Source: Erythroxylum novogranatense
Lineage: Eukaryota; Streptophyta; Magnoliopsida; Malpighiales; Erythroxylaceae
Direction of reading: 5' to 3'
DNA length: 64,000 nt
Assembly (NCBI GenBank): GCA_029891385.1
Contig: CM057233.1
Span: 52,840,063-52,904,062, forward strand
In this document: piece after piece, positions 10,066 through 23,023 of the stretch
How positions within the stretch are numbered: the first letter of the stretch is position 1
How the letters are laid out: the number at the start of each line of letters is the position of its first letter
Notes under the pieces: model-generated
The model's database searches: none
What the model was told of the DNA's origin: nothing
Seen by the model: the letters and a program-made list of their open reading frames with translations, nothing else
Made by a program: the position numbers and the translations under genes

Positions 10066-11597
10066 CCTGCAAATACTGCGATTTTCTCCACTGATGCATT
10101 TCTTCTTTCATTTTTCTACATATTCATTCTCTACATTCTCCTTGTTTTCTTCCTCGAACTTTAATTTTAAACCCTTACTTCAGCTCAAGTCATTATTAAA
10201 AAAATTAAAAACCATAATTAATACCAAATATAAAAAACATCTCATATTCATGCATTTCCACTTTTCTGTGTTTCTTCGTTTTCTTCACTGCTGCAATTTT
10301 TCATCTCTTGTACATTTTTCATTTTCTTCTCTAACTTCTAGTTTTATCATTCTTTCTCTTATTTAGATATTACCCTAAACCTATTTCTTACCTCTAAACT
10401 TATTAGAGTTCATTTTTTAAAACATCTAAAATACTCATGTATACAATCGAAAAGAAAAACAGGGCATATATATGAATATCAAATTTCATAAATTTCTGCA
10501 TTAATTCCATACATGTCTTCGTTGATCTGTCAACTCCAAAATTTATTTAAACACCATCTTATAACAGTTTTATCATTAAATACATAAAAACCACAAATCC
10601 ATATTTCCATCTTAAACCTACGATGTTCATGAAAATAGCCATTTTCTCATGATCATAAAATAAAAAATAAATCACCATTTTGTTTCATAAACTAACAACT
10701 CAAAAGGATTAACAAGATACTTGTTAAAGCTCCAAATTCATAAAAATCTCAAGAAGCCCTAATCTCCATGCAACTTATGCAGATTATTATAGAAGTTGGG
10801 CAAGTTTCGATTTTTTGAGGTAAAAGGAAGAAAACCAAAGTTGGGAGTAGAAAAAGGTAGATGAAAACAAGAATGGAAAACTTTGTGTAAAAGAGCAAGC
10901 TTAAAGAAGATAACCACGAAGAAGATATTTTTAAGATAAGACAAATAGTGCCTTTGTCTTCCAAAGTTAAAAGAATAGTAGTAAACTTTTTTAGATCAAC
11001 TTTACATATGACACTTGTCACTCATCCATCTCTTAAGGCTTTAACTAATTCTCATTTAACTAGTCCAACCAACTTCAATATTTTTACTAAAATTGTCTCC
11101 CAAATTTTAATATCATTTTTTCAAAAATTCTAAAGTCATCGATGGAATTTTTTCAATATCATTAAACCTTTTTTCTATTTCCATTTATCAATTTACTTAT
11201 CACTTGGCATTTTTCTTAATCCATTAATATACCCAAAAATTTTCAGGAATTTTTCCTAAAATTCTAAATCAACAAACATTATCACCAAATATTCAAATTC
11301 AACAATTTATACTCTCCAAATCAATTCGCAAGATATACAATCCACAATTCACATTGTAAACACATTTATGAATCAATTATACCCGACAAATATCAATGAA
11401 TGCATGTACAATCATTTTAATGCATGTAAAAATTCAAATTTATGTGTGTGTATGCTAATAATATGCATGAGCATAAAAAAATGCATTTTTCTTAATCTCT
11501 CGATTTCACATGTACTATATTTTTGGGTTCTAACTCTTAATATGGTAACAGGACCTCCTTAACAAATTTCATGCTCAAAATTCTTATCTAATTAATT

Positions 11598-11690
11598 AGG
11601 AACGCAGGGGTATTGTTTCCTCAAATACTCCTTCGTTTCCCATTTAACTTCATTACTTGAATAGCTTCTTCTAGTTGACCATAGTCAATG
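11598..11690 (-). pseudogene. Chromodomain tail remnant in G2
   Basis: The minus strand can be read as an interrupted chromodomain end: an LW pair, then VKWETKEYLRKQYP, the usual WE...E.R..YP pattern that ends chromovirus pol genes. It lies about 50 bp from the purine tract and 3' LTR, the expected place. Stops and an out-of-frame start show that it is dead. It ties this element to Tekay-type gypsy parents. Confidence 0.6.
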
Positions 11691-13228
11691 AAGTCAATCA
11701 ATCCTCTAATTATTTCTTCAGATGTACATACACTAGATCAATCACACATTTTACATTTAACACATATCACGTTCAGAAGTCATTCAAACCATTATAATCA
11801 TTCATATCAGACACATACAGTACACATAATTTTTTCTCATAATTCTTTAAGTATCTAATTCCTCAATGAGGTAGTATTATTTCATGGTATTTTCAGTTTT
11901 CCAATTAAATTCTTCTCTCGAATGATTTTCTCAATTCATTCGATTTTCTCATATTTCACATTGACTTTATTCTAATTCCTACTCATTCATAATAGTTTCT
12001 CCACACATTTCAATTTATTTCAAATCTTAATTTCCTGTATTTGTAACACATTCATCAGATCTTATTTGTATCGCTTATACTTAATGTCACCTCAAATTCA
12101 AGAATCCAATCACTTAGTTGGATACTTAAAATCAACAAAATGCATACACTCTCAGTAATATATTCTATATCTTATGCTTGAGTCTCTGTTAGGATTAGGA
12201 CTCCAATATCATTTTTGATTTATTCCTTCATTGATCATTCTTAAGAATAAACTATCTGGCTTGTTTAATCTAATTCGGTGAAATTTTTCTTCGAAAGAAG
12301 ATTTCTTATTTCTATCATCTATCATATTCATGTAACCTTTATCAATCCACCGTTTCCATCACTATTTATCAGACATTCTTAATGCCTCAAGAAGATCAAT
12401 TTCTATTGTTTCTTACAAGGTTAAAATGTTATGGTTACCAAAACTTAATAAAGTAGTAGACATCATTATTTTCACATATGTTTAGGTGTGTATCATCAAG
12501 GTATCCCATTCTATCCGGAGATTTATTTTTGATAGATAATCAATTATCATACAATAGTAATACTTTGATCTCAATTGATCCTAAATGATATTTCTCTCTT
12601 TATCCTCGCCACGATCGAGGTTTCCTTGCACTGACATCTACTAACATCAACTTTACCAATTCTCTAGGATTTACATCTTCTAGTGTTACATCAAGTCATA
12701 ATGATTCAATTACCATATTGGGTGTATTAACTCTTCTTATTTGATGCATCATCTTTCTCTTTATCTCATTTCTATCTCATCTTCCTATTGTCATTTATTT
12801 CATCTCCTAGATGTATATTCTTAATCAATTTAGAATTATAGATGTATAATCATCATAAAATTTTGATCTCAATTTCCACTAATATATTTTTATGGTGGAT
12901 CATAACTCTTGTCACATTAATCAAGCAACCACTTCGATTCCAATTTCATCTTCTTAAGATCATAACAATTTTTTTTCAGTACATTCTATTTGTACACTTT
13001 AATATCATCATTTTTACTTATCCACAACTTTCATTTTTTGACGTTCTGAAAGAGCGTCATTCTTCTCACTAGTTCTATCAGATAAAACTCTTAACACTTT
13101 CTCATGTGTGTGACTCATACACCTGTGACTCAAACTAGGGATCGGTTGCTACTGTCTGCTATGACATGACTAAAATGCATGTAACTTGACATATTTTTTT
13201 AAAACGCCCATGTAAGATACTAATTCTA

Positions 13229-13241
13229 GGCTCTAATACCA
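13229..13241 (-). promoter_or_regulatory. Decayed primer binding site of G2
   Basis: The minus strand reads TGGTATTAGAGCC, one base away from the complement of initiator tRNA-Met (TGGTATCAGAGCC). It lies a few bases after the LTR end (...GGTGCTAAA). Confidence 0.75.
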
Positions 13242-13244
13242 AAT

Positions 13245-16200
13245 TTTAGCACCTCACTCTTGCAAGACATATACCCGACAACTTGAGTGATGTCCAAATA
13301 CATACCTCGCAAGGGTGGCATGCTAGAACAGTCAAACACTCAAAACATACACATCAAATGCATATGTAATGCTTATGAGACTCACCTTTAATTTGTTATT
13401 GTTGTGACTGAGTGCCTATAATTATCCCATATCCATTATGGATATCAAACTCATTAATAACTATCCTATATCTATTGGGGATATCGGGCTCATTTACATA
13501 ATGAACCTTTAGCTCTTATACAATTTCTAAGCTTTAAGCTCTTTTTCACATTTGAGCTTTAACTCTTTTTCAATGGCTACTCTAGTCATAACAGCCCTTA
13601 TCTTTAATGCATTCATGAAATGAAATGCATCACATTCACATCTTTTCAATCAGTTACTTTATTTCACTTTACACATATCATCGGACCTTTGTCCAACATT
13701 CAACATTAAGTTGAGAATTACTTTTTCATCTATATGCATGTTAACATTTCTCTTCTGAACTCGGTCCATCATTTCACAATCTCTTTTTATATCACATATT
13801 TCGTCAAATTCACATATAAGGAGAACTTCTGTCATTATTCATACATTTATCAAAGTCCTCGAAAATTCAATGCATGGAATCAGAATAATCACATTTCATT
13901 TCAATGGCAATTCAAAACAGAAAGTTAAAACATAACAAACAGTGAATGAGACCATCTAGGTCGACTTATAGTACGCTTCAGATTAGCATTAGCTTTCAAG
14001 TTCTATTAATGTCTGAATGTGGACGTTTATCCTACACATCTAAATTATGCAATATACTCATTGCACACACACATTAATAACTTACCACAATTATAAGCAT
14101 TTATTTATGCACAAATGTGTATATGGACTATGTACAATGCATGCTCGATGACAATCCCAAGTATTATTCCATTATTCTCATAATTTAAACATTCATATTT
14201 TCAAACTCATATAAGTATCATTCATACTTATGGTTCATACCTTAGATTCAAAATTTATAATTCATTTGGTCAAATTCAAATTTTTCCTGAAATATACTTT
14301 CGAATCAACTTTACATGTTCTTTCTGGCCTCGATAATAAAGAAATTTGGCAACACTTTCTTCTAGAAAAATGTTCCCCTATGTCTTAAGATACTAATGAC
14401 ACCAAGATCATACAAATTGGTTCAGTATCTTAAAAAATATTCTCCAAATAATTCAAACTGTTCTCATTCTAAAACTGTACACTATACTCAACTTCCATAC
14501 ATAAATTGAAATTCTTAAAGACTGAATTAACATTTAATTCTTTTAGATAATTTGTATCCCTTTGTCTCTAATTTACTCCAAATCAAAAATCATTCCATTA
14601 GAATAACTATCCAAAAAGATATTTTCAAAATACATAAGCCTGTTCAATGAAATCCTTCTAGTTATCATATTCCAACACAACTAACATTTTCATCTTAAAT
14701 TCATTAACCCAATTTAAAATTAAGTCATGGCTATGCAACATAAACTCATAGCTATGAATCAAAAAAAAATTGAGTCACGGGTGTGCAACCATCATGCATG
14801 CCCATGCACATCAATAAAAATATATGCACGGCCGTGTCAAACCAGTTCCATATTTTTCACTCAATCTCCGTCAAATGATTTCATATGACTAAGATTTTTG
14901 GTGGAGATGTATATTAGTGTGTTACGAGTCCAATAGTTCAAGTCTCATGTCATTTGGAGGTCAGAAGAAGGATATAATCAAAATGTTAAAGGATTTTTGG
15001 ATTTTCTCTAGCTAAAGAAGTCAGGATCGTGCATGAGCATAATCACAAGTTTTCACTCGCCTATCAAAGTCGGGATCCTGCTTCAACACAATCGTGAGTC
15101 TCCAGCTAAAAGAGGAAAGTCACGATCGTGCAGAAGCACGATTGTGATTTTTCTTCTCTTCAAATACTACGATTTTCTCCACTGATGCATTTCTTATTTC
15201 ATTTTTTTGTGTATTCATTTTCTGCATTCTCCTTGTTTTCTTCCTCAAACTTTCATTTTCGACTCTTATTCCAGCTCAACTCATTATTAAACAAATTAAA
15301 AACATAATTAACACCAAATATCAAAAACATCTCATATTCATGCATTTCCACTTTCCTACATTTCTTCATTTTCTTCACTGCTACAATTTTTCATCTCCTG
15401 TACATTTTCCATTTTCTTCTCTAGCTTCCGTTTTAATCATTCTTTCTCATATCTAGACATTACCCTGAACTTATTGCTTACCTCTAAACTTATTAGAGTT
15501 CATTTCTCAAAACATCTAAACTACTCACGTATACAACTGAAAAGAAAAATAGAGTATATATATGAATATCAACTTTCATAAATTTCTGCACTAATTCCAT
15601 ATATACACGTTTTCGTTGATCTTTGAACGACAAAATTCATTTTAACACCATCTTATAACATTTTTATCATCAAATACGTAAAAAATACAAATCTATACTT
15701 TCATCTTAAACCTACAGTGTTCATGAAAATAACCATTTTCTCATTATCATGAAATGACAAATAAATCACCATTTTGTTTCATAAACCAACAACTCAAAAA
15801 GATTAACAAGATACTTGTTAAAACTCCAAATTCATCAAAATATCAAGAAGCCCTAATCTCCATGCAACTTACGCATATCATTATGGAAGTTAGGCAAGTT
15901 TTAGTTTTTATTAAGGCAAAAGGAAGAAAACCAAAGTTGGGAGTAGAAAACGGTAGATGAGAACAAGATCTTTCTTTGGTGAAGGTTTGATGGAATACTC
16001 GGAGTAAAGGAAACAACTTTAAGAAGATAACCACGAAGAAGATATATTTAAGACAAGACAAACAATGTCTTTGTCTTTCAAAGTTAAAAGAATAGTAGTA
16101 AACTTTTTAAGATCAACTTTACATATGACTTTTGTCACTCATCCATCTCTTAAGGCTTTAAATAATTCTCATTTAACTAATCCAACCAACTCCAATATTT

Positions 16201-16689
16201 TTACTATAATTGTCTCCTAATTTTCAATATCATTTTCTCAAAAATTCTAAAGCATCAATGAAACTTTTTCAATATCATTAAAACTTTATTTCTATTTCCA
16301 TTCATCAATTTACTTGTCAAGTGCCATTATTTCTAATACAGTAATGTAACCAACATTTTTTTGAATTTTTCCTAAAATTAACCAAAATTCTAAATCAACA
16401 AACATTATCACCAAATATTCGAATTCAGCAATTTATACTCTCCAAATCAGTCCGTAATACATATAATTCACAATTCACCTTGTAAACACATTTATGAATC
16501 AATTATACCTGGCAATTGTCAATGAATGCATGTACAGTCATTTTAATGTGTGTAAAATTTCAAATTCATGTGCGTGTAGGCTAACAATATGCATGAGCAT
16601 GAAAATTTTCATTTTTCTTAATCTCTTCTTGATTTCACATGTACCATATTTTTGGGTTCTAACTCTTAATATAGAAATGGGATGTTATA
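13245..16689 (-). mobile_element. 5' LTR of G2 (about 3.4 kb)
   Basis: On the minus strand it runs from TATAACATCCC at 16689 (the terminal TG has mutated to TA) to ...GTGCTAAA at 13245. The sequence follows the G4 LTR through its length, including a shared GAGCCCGATATC / AATGAGCCC stretch near 13490 and the palindromic repeat blocks at 14726-14835 and 15010-15150. It is a regulatory and terminal repeat and codes for no protein. Confidence 0.75.
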
Positions 16690-16989
16690 TTATGAAGCAT
16701 ATCAACTGATCGTTAAACTTAAAAATATTAAGAAGGAAGTAAAAATTATGAAAGGGAAGGCATAAAATTATCTTAAAGAGTTATTTTAAGTTACATTCAA
16801 AATTCTACATTAACTGCAGGTATTAACTAGTGAAATTTTTTAAATCAAAACATTATTCTAAGATAAACATGGAAAATTACATAAGCCCCTAATGAAGCAA
16901 ACAAAAAGCTTATCCTTGCTACAATTTCCACAGTCTCATGGATTTTATAATGTCCCTAGCAATTGTAGCTATTCTAATCCTCTCTATTA
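16690..16989. other. Spacer between G2 and S2
   Basis: About 300 bp of AT-rich DNA with no recognised feature. Its last five bases (TATTA, 16985-16989) are the left target duplication of S2. The sequence resumes at 26588. Confidence 0.6.
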
Positions 16990-17167
16990 TGTTAAGTCAG
17001 AATGACTTTACATAAAAATGATTTTGATGTATAAAAAAGAGAGATCATATACAAGATAAACAAAATGCATACAACGAACTCGCATACGCACGCGTACGCG
17101 CATTTAAATCCGAGATGAGGCGAAGTTGCAAGAAAACAAATGTACCTGAGCGAAGTTGATAAAAGTC

Positions 17168-17353
17168 AAACACAGACGAAGTTGCAAGAAAACAGTCAGA
17201 CACAAAAGCAAAGCAGACGCAGACGCAGACACAAAAGCAAAGCAGACGCAGACGCAGACGCAAAAGCAAAGCAGACGCAGACGCAAAAGCAAAGAGACGC
17301 AGACGCAGACACAGACGCAAAAGCAAAGCAGACGCAGAAAAGAAACAGACGCA
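17168..17353 (+). repeat. CAGACG hexanucleotide repeat tract in the S2 5' LTR
   Basis: Tandem GCAGAC units broken by AAAAGCAAA interruptions. The same tract is much shorter in the 3' LTR (25853-25950) and of other lengths in S1 (8690-8920) and S3 (48415-48560, 59305-59525). The strand-wise open frames it creates (Arg-Leu rich or Ala-Lys rich) are by-products. Confidence 0.9.
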
Positions 17354-17455
17354 AGAGTCAGTTCGAGTTAGTTACAGAACTCAACTGATTAACCGTTTCT
17401 TTAAAGATTCAAGATTCAAGATTCAAGAATCAAAGAAGCAGTTAGAGACGAAGGC

Positions 17456-17463
17456 TATAAATA
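17456..17463 (+). promoter_or_regulatory. TATA box of the S2 5' LTR
   Basis: TATAAATA followed by AAGTCGAAG is preserved at the same place in every SIRE LTR here except for one base in S1: 26039-26046 (S2 3'), 48736-48743 and 59621-59628 (S3). It is the best candidate for the U3 core promoter. Confidence 0.65.
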
Positions 17464-18007
17464 CAAGTCGAAGTTGAAAATTGAAGAGCTGGCTGATGTT
17501 AGAAAAATTACACAAAGTGAAAAAGCGATCAAGTGCGAATTAGCTGAGCGTTATCTTACTGTAACAAAGTGTTCAAATATTTTTCTGAGAAGAAAAGTTG
17601 TACAGATAGCCTGCAGAGGCTAAGTGTGAAAGAATACTGGTTGTAGAGACCTGAAGAGGCTCGTGAAAGAATACTGTAACGCTTGAAGAGATAGTGAAAT
17701 CTTAGAAGAAACTCTGAGGACTGGACGTAGCCCACGGTTTGGGGTGAACCAGGATAAATCCGCGTGTCTACTACTCTTACTCTTTATCTTTATCTTGCCT
17801 CAAAGTTGATCATTACTTACTATTCATATACTTAGCATTGAAAAGTTTGATCAATCAGGATTAATAAAGATTTTGTAAAGAATTTTATTTCTAACAAGTA
17901 ATTCTGAAAAAGATATTAAAAAAAAGGGGAATACACAATTCAACCCCCCCTTCTCGTGCATTCTACTGTATTTCTAAGTGCTGTATTAACGTGTGATTCA
18001 CTTCAAT

Positions 18008-18019
18008 TGGTATCAGAGC
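18008..18019 (+). promoter_or_regulatory. Primer binding site of S2 (initiator tRNA-Met)
   Basis: TGGTATCAGAGC two bases after the 5' LTR, complementary to the 3' end of initiator tRNA-Met. The next 43 bases to the gag ATG are non-coding. Confidence 0.93.
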
Positions 18020-18062
18020 CTGGTATCCAAGAATCACTTTGGCGAAGTGTGGATTAAAGATA

Positions 18063-19790
18063 ATGGCGGAGTCACATGTATACATCGCTGAAGGTGCCTC
18101 AGTCACTAGACCTCCAACATTCAACGGAGAAGACTATCATTACTGGAAAGATAGGATGCAGTTATTCATCGAATCTACACATGTAGACCTTTGGGAAGTA
18201 ATAGAGAACGGACCCTATATACCTGTAGATGAAGAAGGCAGTTCAATTCCACGAAATAGATGGACGGCTGATCAGAAAGCAAGAATACAACTGAATTCAA
18301 AGGTAAAATTTTTCTTAACGTGTGCCCTAAGTAGAAGCGAGTACGACAAAGTGCATGGTTGCGACACTGCAAAAGAGATGTGGGACACATTGTCCATTGC
18401 TCATGAAGGCACAAGTCAAGTTAAGGAATCCAAGATAAGTATTCTTGTACATCAATATGAACTTTTCATGATGGAAGATGAAGAATCTATTGATCAAATG
18501 TTTGGAAGATTTCAAACAATTGTCAATGGATTAAAAGCTCTTGGAAGGACATACAATAACCAAGACCATGTTCGAAAGATCCTAAGAAGTCTTCCTAAAA
18601 GATGGAGACCTAAAGTTACTGCAGTATAAGAAGCCAAAGACTTGAGCGTCTTTGAAGCTAGATGAGTTCTTTGGGATCCTCAAGATTCATGAAGTAGAAC
18701 TCAACGCTGAAGACAAGCCCAAGCGAGACAAGTCAATAGCACTGAAGGCCGGACAGAAGAATCATAAGACTCAGAGAAGGAGGAAGTCATCGAAAGCATT
18801 GAAGATTGAAGAATCAAAGGATGATAACTCAAATCAATCAGAATCAGAGTCAAGTGATGAAGATGACGAATTATCTTTCATTTACAGAAAGATAAGACGT
18901 ATGTGGAAGAAGAAGCCCAGAGGTAACCAGACATTCAGAAAGAATGGAAAAGATGAAGCTAAGCCAGAGAAGTCTTCTATCATTTGCTACGAGTGCAACC
19001 AGCCTGGACACTACAAGTCCGAATGCCCTACTCTCAAGAAGAAACCCAAGAAGAGTAGAGAAGGCAAGAAAAGCACGATGGCAACATGGGAGGACCTAGA
19101 TTCATCTGAATCAGATACAGGCTCTGATTCATCAGAACATGCAAACATTTGCCTAATGGCTAAGGAAGATAGTGATGAGGAGGTAAAATCAGATTATGAT
19201 AATTTGCATGATGCTTATTCAGAATTGTTAGAAGATTCTCATGCTATTCTGAAACAGTACAAGCTGTTAAAAAAAAGTATGTAGAAAATATTAAACATAC
19301 TGAGATAATAGAGAAAGAAAATAGTTGTTTAAAGAAACAATTAGAAGATAAAAGAAAGATTGTAGACAGATCAGAAGAAATTAATCAGCTTAAGCTAAGG
19401 ATTAAGAATTTATCAGCTGATTTAGCTACTTTCACAGAAAGTAAAAAGAAAATGAATGAAATGCTTAGAAAATGTAGACATCCGAGTGATAAGACTGGAT
19501 TAGGGTTTACTAGAAACAATACTCAGTCTAGTAGCAAATCTGTCATTCAAAAAGAAAGATATAGGATAACACATTTTAATCAACGTCCGAGTAATATGCA
19601 TTATAGATCATATCATAAGCATACTACTAACCATAAAGGACCCAAGAAAATTTGGGTACCAAGAAATAAAATAGTTTCTCCTGCAGATATCCTTCCTTGG
19701 AAGATACGGCAAGCACCATTGGTATTTAGACAGTGGATGCTCGCGACACATGACGGGAAGAAGGTCTATGTTCCTAGATCTTCAGTATAA
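18063..19790 (+). pseudogene. Ty1-copia gag of S2, with stop and frameshifts
   Basis: The ATG at 18063 is the first in frame and is shared with S1 and S3. The N-terminal copia gag domain (FNGEDYHYWKDRMQLF; TAKEMWDTLSIAHEG; LGRTYNNQDHVRKILRSLP) runs to a stop at about 18627. A one-base gain near 18645 shifts the frame, which reopens at 18652. A serine/acidic linker, the zinc knuckle CYECNQPGHYKSEC (near 18985) and an acidic stretch follow. At 19270 an A-run changes frame again. A coiled-coil-like section (KQLEDKRKIV, INQLKLRIKNL) then runs on, and the gag frame stays open past the protease active site to a stop at 19788-19790. Gag forms the particle and binds the RNA. The broken frame makes this copy inactive. 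Confidence 0.88.
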
Positions 19791-22756
19791 GAAGGGAGGA
19801 TCAGTAACTTTCGGAGACAACCAGCAGGGCAAAATTATTGGAATCGGGAAAATAGGTAAAGATTCCTTTGCATGCATAAATAATGTACTGCTTGTTGATG
19901 GTCTAAAGCATAACTTGATTAGTGTGAGTCAGTTGTGTGATTCTGGTTTCACAGTTACATTCAATCAAAATCTTTGCGAAGTCAGAAACAAAGATGGGTC
20001 TATACTTTTCTCTGCCAAGAGAAGAAACAACCTTTACAAAATCAATTTAGAAGATTTTCAAAATCAAAATATTTCATGTTTTCTATCTTCTGAAGAAGAA
20101 AGACTAATCTGGCATAAAAAGCTAGGTCATGTCTCTTTGAAACATATTTCAAAATTAGTAAAACATGATTTAGTAAGAGGTTTGCCAAAAATAAGTTTTG
20201 ACAAAGAATTTTTCTGTGAAAATTGCTTGAAAGGAAAACAAGTTAAAACCTCTTTTCCTTCTAAAATTTTGTAACCTCATCAAGACCTTTAAAACGTACA
20301 TATGGATTTGTTTGGTCCTACAAGGACATTAAGTCTTGGCAGAAAGAAATATGGACTTGTCATTGTTGATGACTTTACTCGATTTTGTTGGATATTATTC
20401 TTATCACACAAAGGCAAGTCTTTTAAGTGCTTTAGAACTCTATCCAGAAAGTTACAGAAAGAAAAAGGAATGTCCATTACTAGTATCCGGAGTGATCATG
20501 GTGGAGAGTTTTAAAATGAGAAGTTTAGAGTATTCTGTGAAGAGAATGGAATTTCCCACAACTTCTTAGCCCCTAGAACTCCTCAACAAAATGGAGTTGT
20601 TGAAAGAAAGAATAGGACGATTCAAGAAATGGCAAGGACCATGTTATGTGAGACGAATCTTTCTAAGTATTTCTGGGCAGAAGCTGTGAATACAGCATGT
20701 TATATTCAGAACAGAATCTTGTTGCGACCTATGTTGAAGAAGACTCCTTATGAGTTATGGAATGGAAGAAGACCAAGCATATCGTACTTTCATCCATTTG
20801 GGTGCAAATGTTCCATTCGAATCTGAAAGAGTCATTGGATAAATTCGATTTGAAGACCTATCCAGGAATTTTTCTAGGCTACTCATCATCGTCTAAGGCT
20901 TTTCGAGTTTATAACTTGATTTCAAAGACTGTTGAAGAGACGATCCATGTCAAGTTTGATGATAGTTCTCAACCCCATAAGGAAGAAGACATGGAGAATG
21001 AAGGTCCTTCAAAGAACTTAGATGATACCTCAGAAACTCCCTCGTCAGACACTCATGAGAAAAAAACTGAAGATATTCCAAAAACTATAGAACTAAGACG
21101 AGATTGGAAGTACAAAAGTTCTCATCCAGAAGAGTTAATTATCGGTGAGACCTCAGAAGGAGTTAGGAGTAGGTCCAGATTCAGACGAGAAGCTAATGTA
21201 GCTTTTATCTCTGAAGTAGAGCCTAAGAAGGTTGAGGAAGCTCTTCAAGACGAAGCTTGGGTGTTAGCCATGCAAGAAGAGCTGAATCAATTCACGAGGA
21301 ATAACGTTTGGTCCTTAATTCCAAAACCTCCTAAGAAATCCATTATAGGAACCAGATGGGTTTTTAAGAATAAGTTAGACGAATTAGGAAGAGTGAGTCG
21401 TAACAAGGCCAGATTAGTAGCACAAGGCTACAATCAGCAAGAAGGAATAGACTACAATGAAACATATGCTCCAGTAGCGAGACTTGAAGCTATAAGGATT
21501 TTGTTAGCATATGCAATCTGTCATGATATAAAGTTGTTTCAGATGGACATAAAGAGTGCATTTCTGAATGGCTTTATAGATGAAGAAGTGTATGTAAAAC
21601 AACCACCTGGCTTCGAAGATGTTAAAAACCCAGATTTTGTCTATAGACTTCACAAAGCCTTATACGGCCTGAAGCAAGCTCCTAGAGCTTGGTATGATCG
21701 TCTGAGTACCTTCTTGATAGAAAATGGTTTCAGTAGAGGTCAAGTTGATAAGACGCTCTTTAGGAAGGGTTTTCAAAATGATTTTATCTTAGTACAGATT
21801 TACGTTGATGATATCATATTTGGTGCTACTTTAAAAAAGTTGTGCTTGAAGTTTGAGAGTCTAATGAAAAGAGAATTTGAAATGAGTATGATGGGTGAAT
21901 TAAAGTTCTTTCTTGGGTTGCAAGTTAAGCAGACCGAAGAAAAGATCTTCATTCATCAACAAAAGTATGTGAAAGAATTGCTGAATAAGTTTGACATGAA
22001 TAATGTGAAGCCTATGGCAACTCCGATGCATCCTTCAAATCTTTTGTCGAAAGACGAACTTGGTAAGAAGGTGGATCAAACCCTATATAGAGGGATGATC
22101 GGTTCTTTACTGTATCTTACAGCAAGTAGACCTGATATTCTGTTCAGTGTATGCTTGTGTGCAAGATTTCAAGCCGATCCTAGAGAGTCTCATCTTATTG
22201 TTGTTAAAAGAATTTTGAGATATCTCGCAGGTACTACTGATCTTTGCTTAATGTTTGAGAAAGGTAAAGATTTCAGGTTAATTGGATATTGCGATGCGGA
22301 CTATGCTGGAGATAGAATTAAAAGGAAGAGCACAAGTAGAGGATGTCACTTTTTTGGAAGAAATCTTGTCTCCTGGTCAAGCAAGAGACAAAGCTCAATT
22401 GCCCTATCAACCGCTGAAGCAGAATATATATTCATCGTGAGTTGTTGCTCATGCATATTAGGATCAAATACCAGCTTGAAGACTATTCAGTCAAAAAGGA
22501 GGAGATTCCAATTTGTTGCGACAACACCAGTGCGATAAATCTATCAAAGAATCCAATTCAACATTCCAGAGTGAAGCATATAGAAGTCAGACATCATTTC
22601 CTGAGAGATTATGTTCAGAGGAAAGTGGTGATTCTACAGTTTGTTGAAACAGAACTTCAATGGGCAGATATCTTCACTAAACCACTAAGTGAAGAACGTT
22701 TTCAGAAGATAAGACGCAATCTTAACATGGTGATGCTAAATGAGCAGTCAGGCTAA
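19669..22756 (+). pseudogene. Ty1-copia pol of S2: protease, integrase, RT, RNase H
   Basis: The protease frame opens after a stop at 19666-19668 and is offset from gag. The active-site DSG lies at about 19729. The GAG-pre-integrase block (IWHKKLGHVS, CLKGKQ) follows to 20274. Integrase then shows DLFGP, RSDHGGEF and GVVERKNRT, the three catalytic positions, with a stop just after GGEF (about 20513) and a frame change near 20820. From 20830 the frame is open through the copia RT ([27 protein letters not shown] at about 21800) into RNase H (YCDADYAGD, STAEAEY). A last frame change near 22440 is followed by ADIFTKPLSEERF, the standard end. A frameshift also separates protease from integrase near 20272. 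Replication proteins of this lineage act in cytoplasmic particles. Confidence 0.92.
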
Positions 22757-23023
22757 AATAACGTGAGAAACTAACGACGTTATATACAGAGAGTTACAGC
22801 TGGTAACTTTTCTCACAAGGAAGATTTTTGGAGGGAAAAATCTGATAAACTCGAGGTTCTTAATGATTCGAGAACCCATCAGTCCATAACCCTATAAGTA
22901 GACTGAAGATGAGATTATAGCAGTCTTTTCATCATCTCCTGACGGTTCATTTCTACTTTACCAATTCTCTCAAAATCTTTTCACTCAAAAAGTTCTCCAG
23001 AAGATAATTTTTCGCTCTATACA
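22757..23023 (+). other. Spacer between pol and the third ORF of S2
   Basis: 267 bp with no ORF. A stretch near 22790 (TTACAGCTGGTAACTT) is kept in S3 (56496 on) and looks like a splice acceptor, which could serve a spliced message for the downstream ORF. That use is inference. Confidence 0.45.

Larger units (their letters stand above)
9000..11550 (-). mobile_element. 3' LTR of G2, truncated by S1
   Basis: Corresponds to 14160-16689 of the other LTR with scattered substitutions and small indels. Its start on the minus strand (TGTTACC, at 11550) follows a purine tract (AAGGAGGTCC). The part equivalent to 13245-14160 is missing because S1 interrupts the LTR at 9000. It contains two blocks of short palindromic repeats, listed separately. 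Confidence 0.8.
11551..13244 (-). other. Internal region of G2, essentially non-coding
   Basis: No gag, protease, RT or integrase is recognisable. The 5' half (about 12600-13230 on the minus strand) aligns by eye with the leader of G4 after its primer site (44560-45250), for example around GAATAAATGACAATAGGAA. This shows a shared non-coding leader rather than random decay. The rest is AT-rich with no domain I can name, apart from the chromodomain remnant at its 3' end. Confidence 0.65.
9000..16689 (-). mobile_element. G2: gypsy-derived non-autonomous LTR element with little coding sequence
   Basis: Two long direct repeats flank a 1.7-kb internal region: 9000-11550 and 13245-16689 match base for base over long stretches (from 14160 on for the second copy). 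On the minus strand the right copy is the 5' LTR, followed by a decayed primer binding site (13241-13229), a non-coding internal region, a purine-rich tract and the left (3') LTR, which S1 truncates. The only coding trace is a chromodomain tail next to the 3' LTR. G4 (40248-45283) has the same LTR and the same non-coding leader, so the missing gag-pol is a family feature rather than only local decay. The layout resembles LARD-type derivatives of Tekay elements. Confidence 0.75.
16990..18005 (+). mobile_element. 5' LTR of S2 (1016 bp)
   Basis: Starts TGTTAAGTCAGAATGAC, ends GTGATTCACTTCA. It is about 105 bp longer than its 3' partner. Most of the excess is a CAGACG-type repeat tract (17168-17353) and two extra AAGATTC units near 17405. 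A poly-A/poly-C-like stretch near 17920-17950 is shared by all SIRE LTRs here. Confidence 0.93.
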
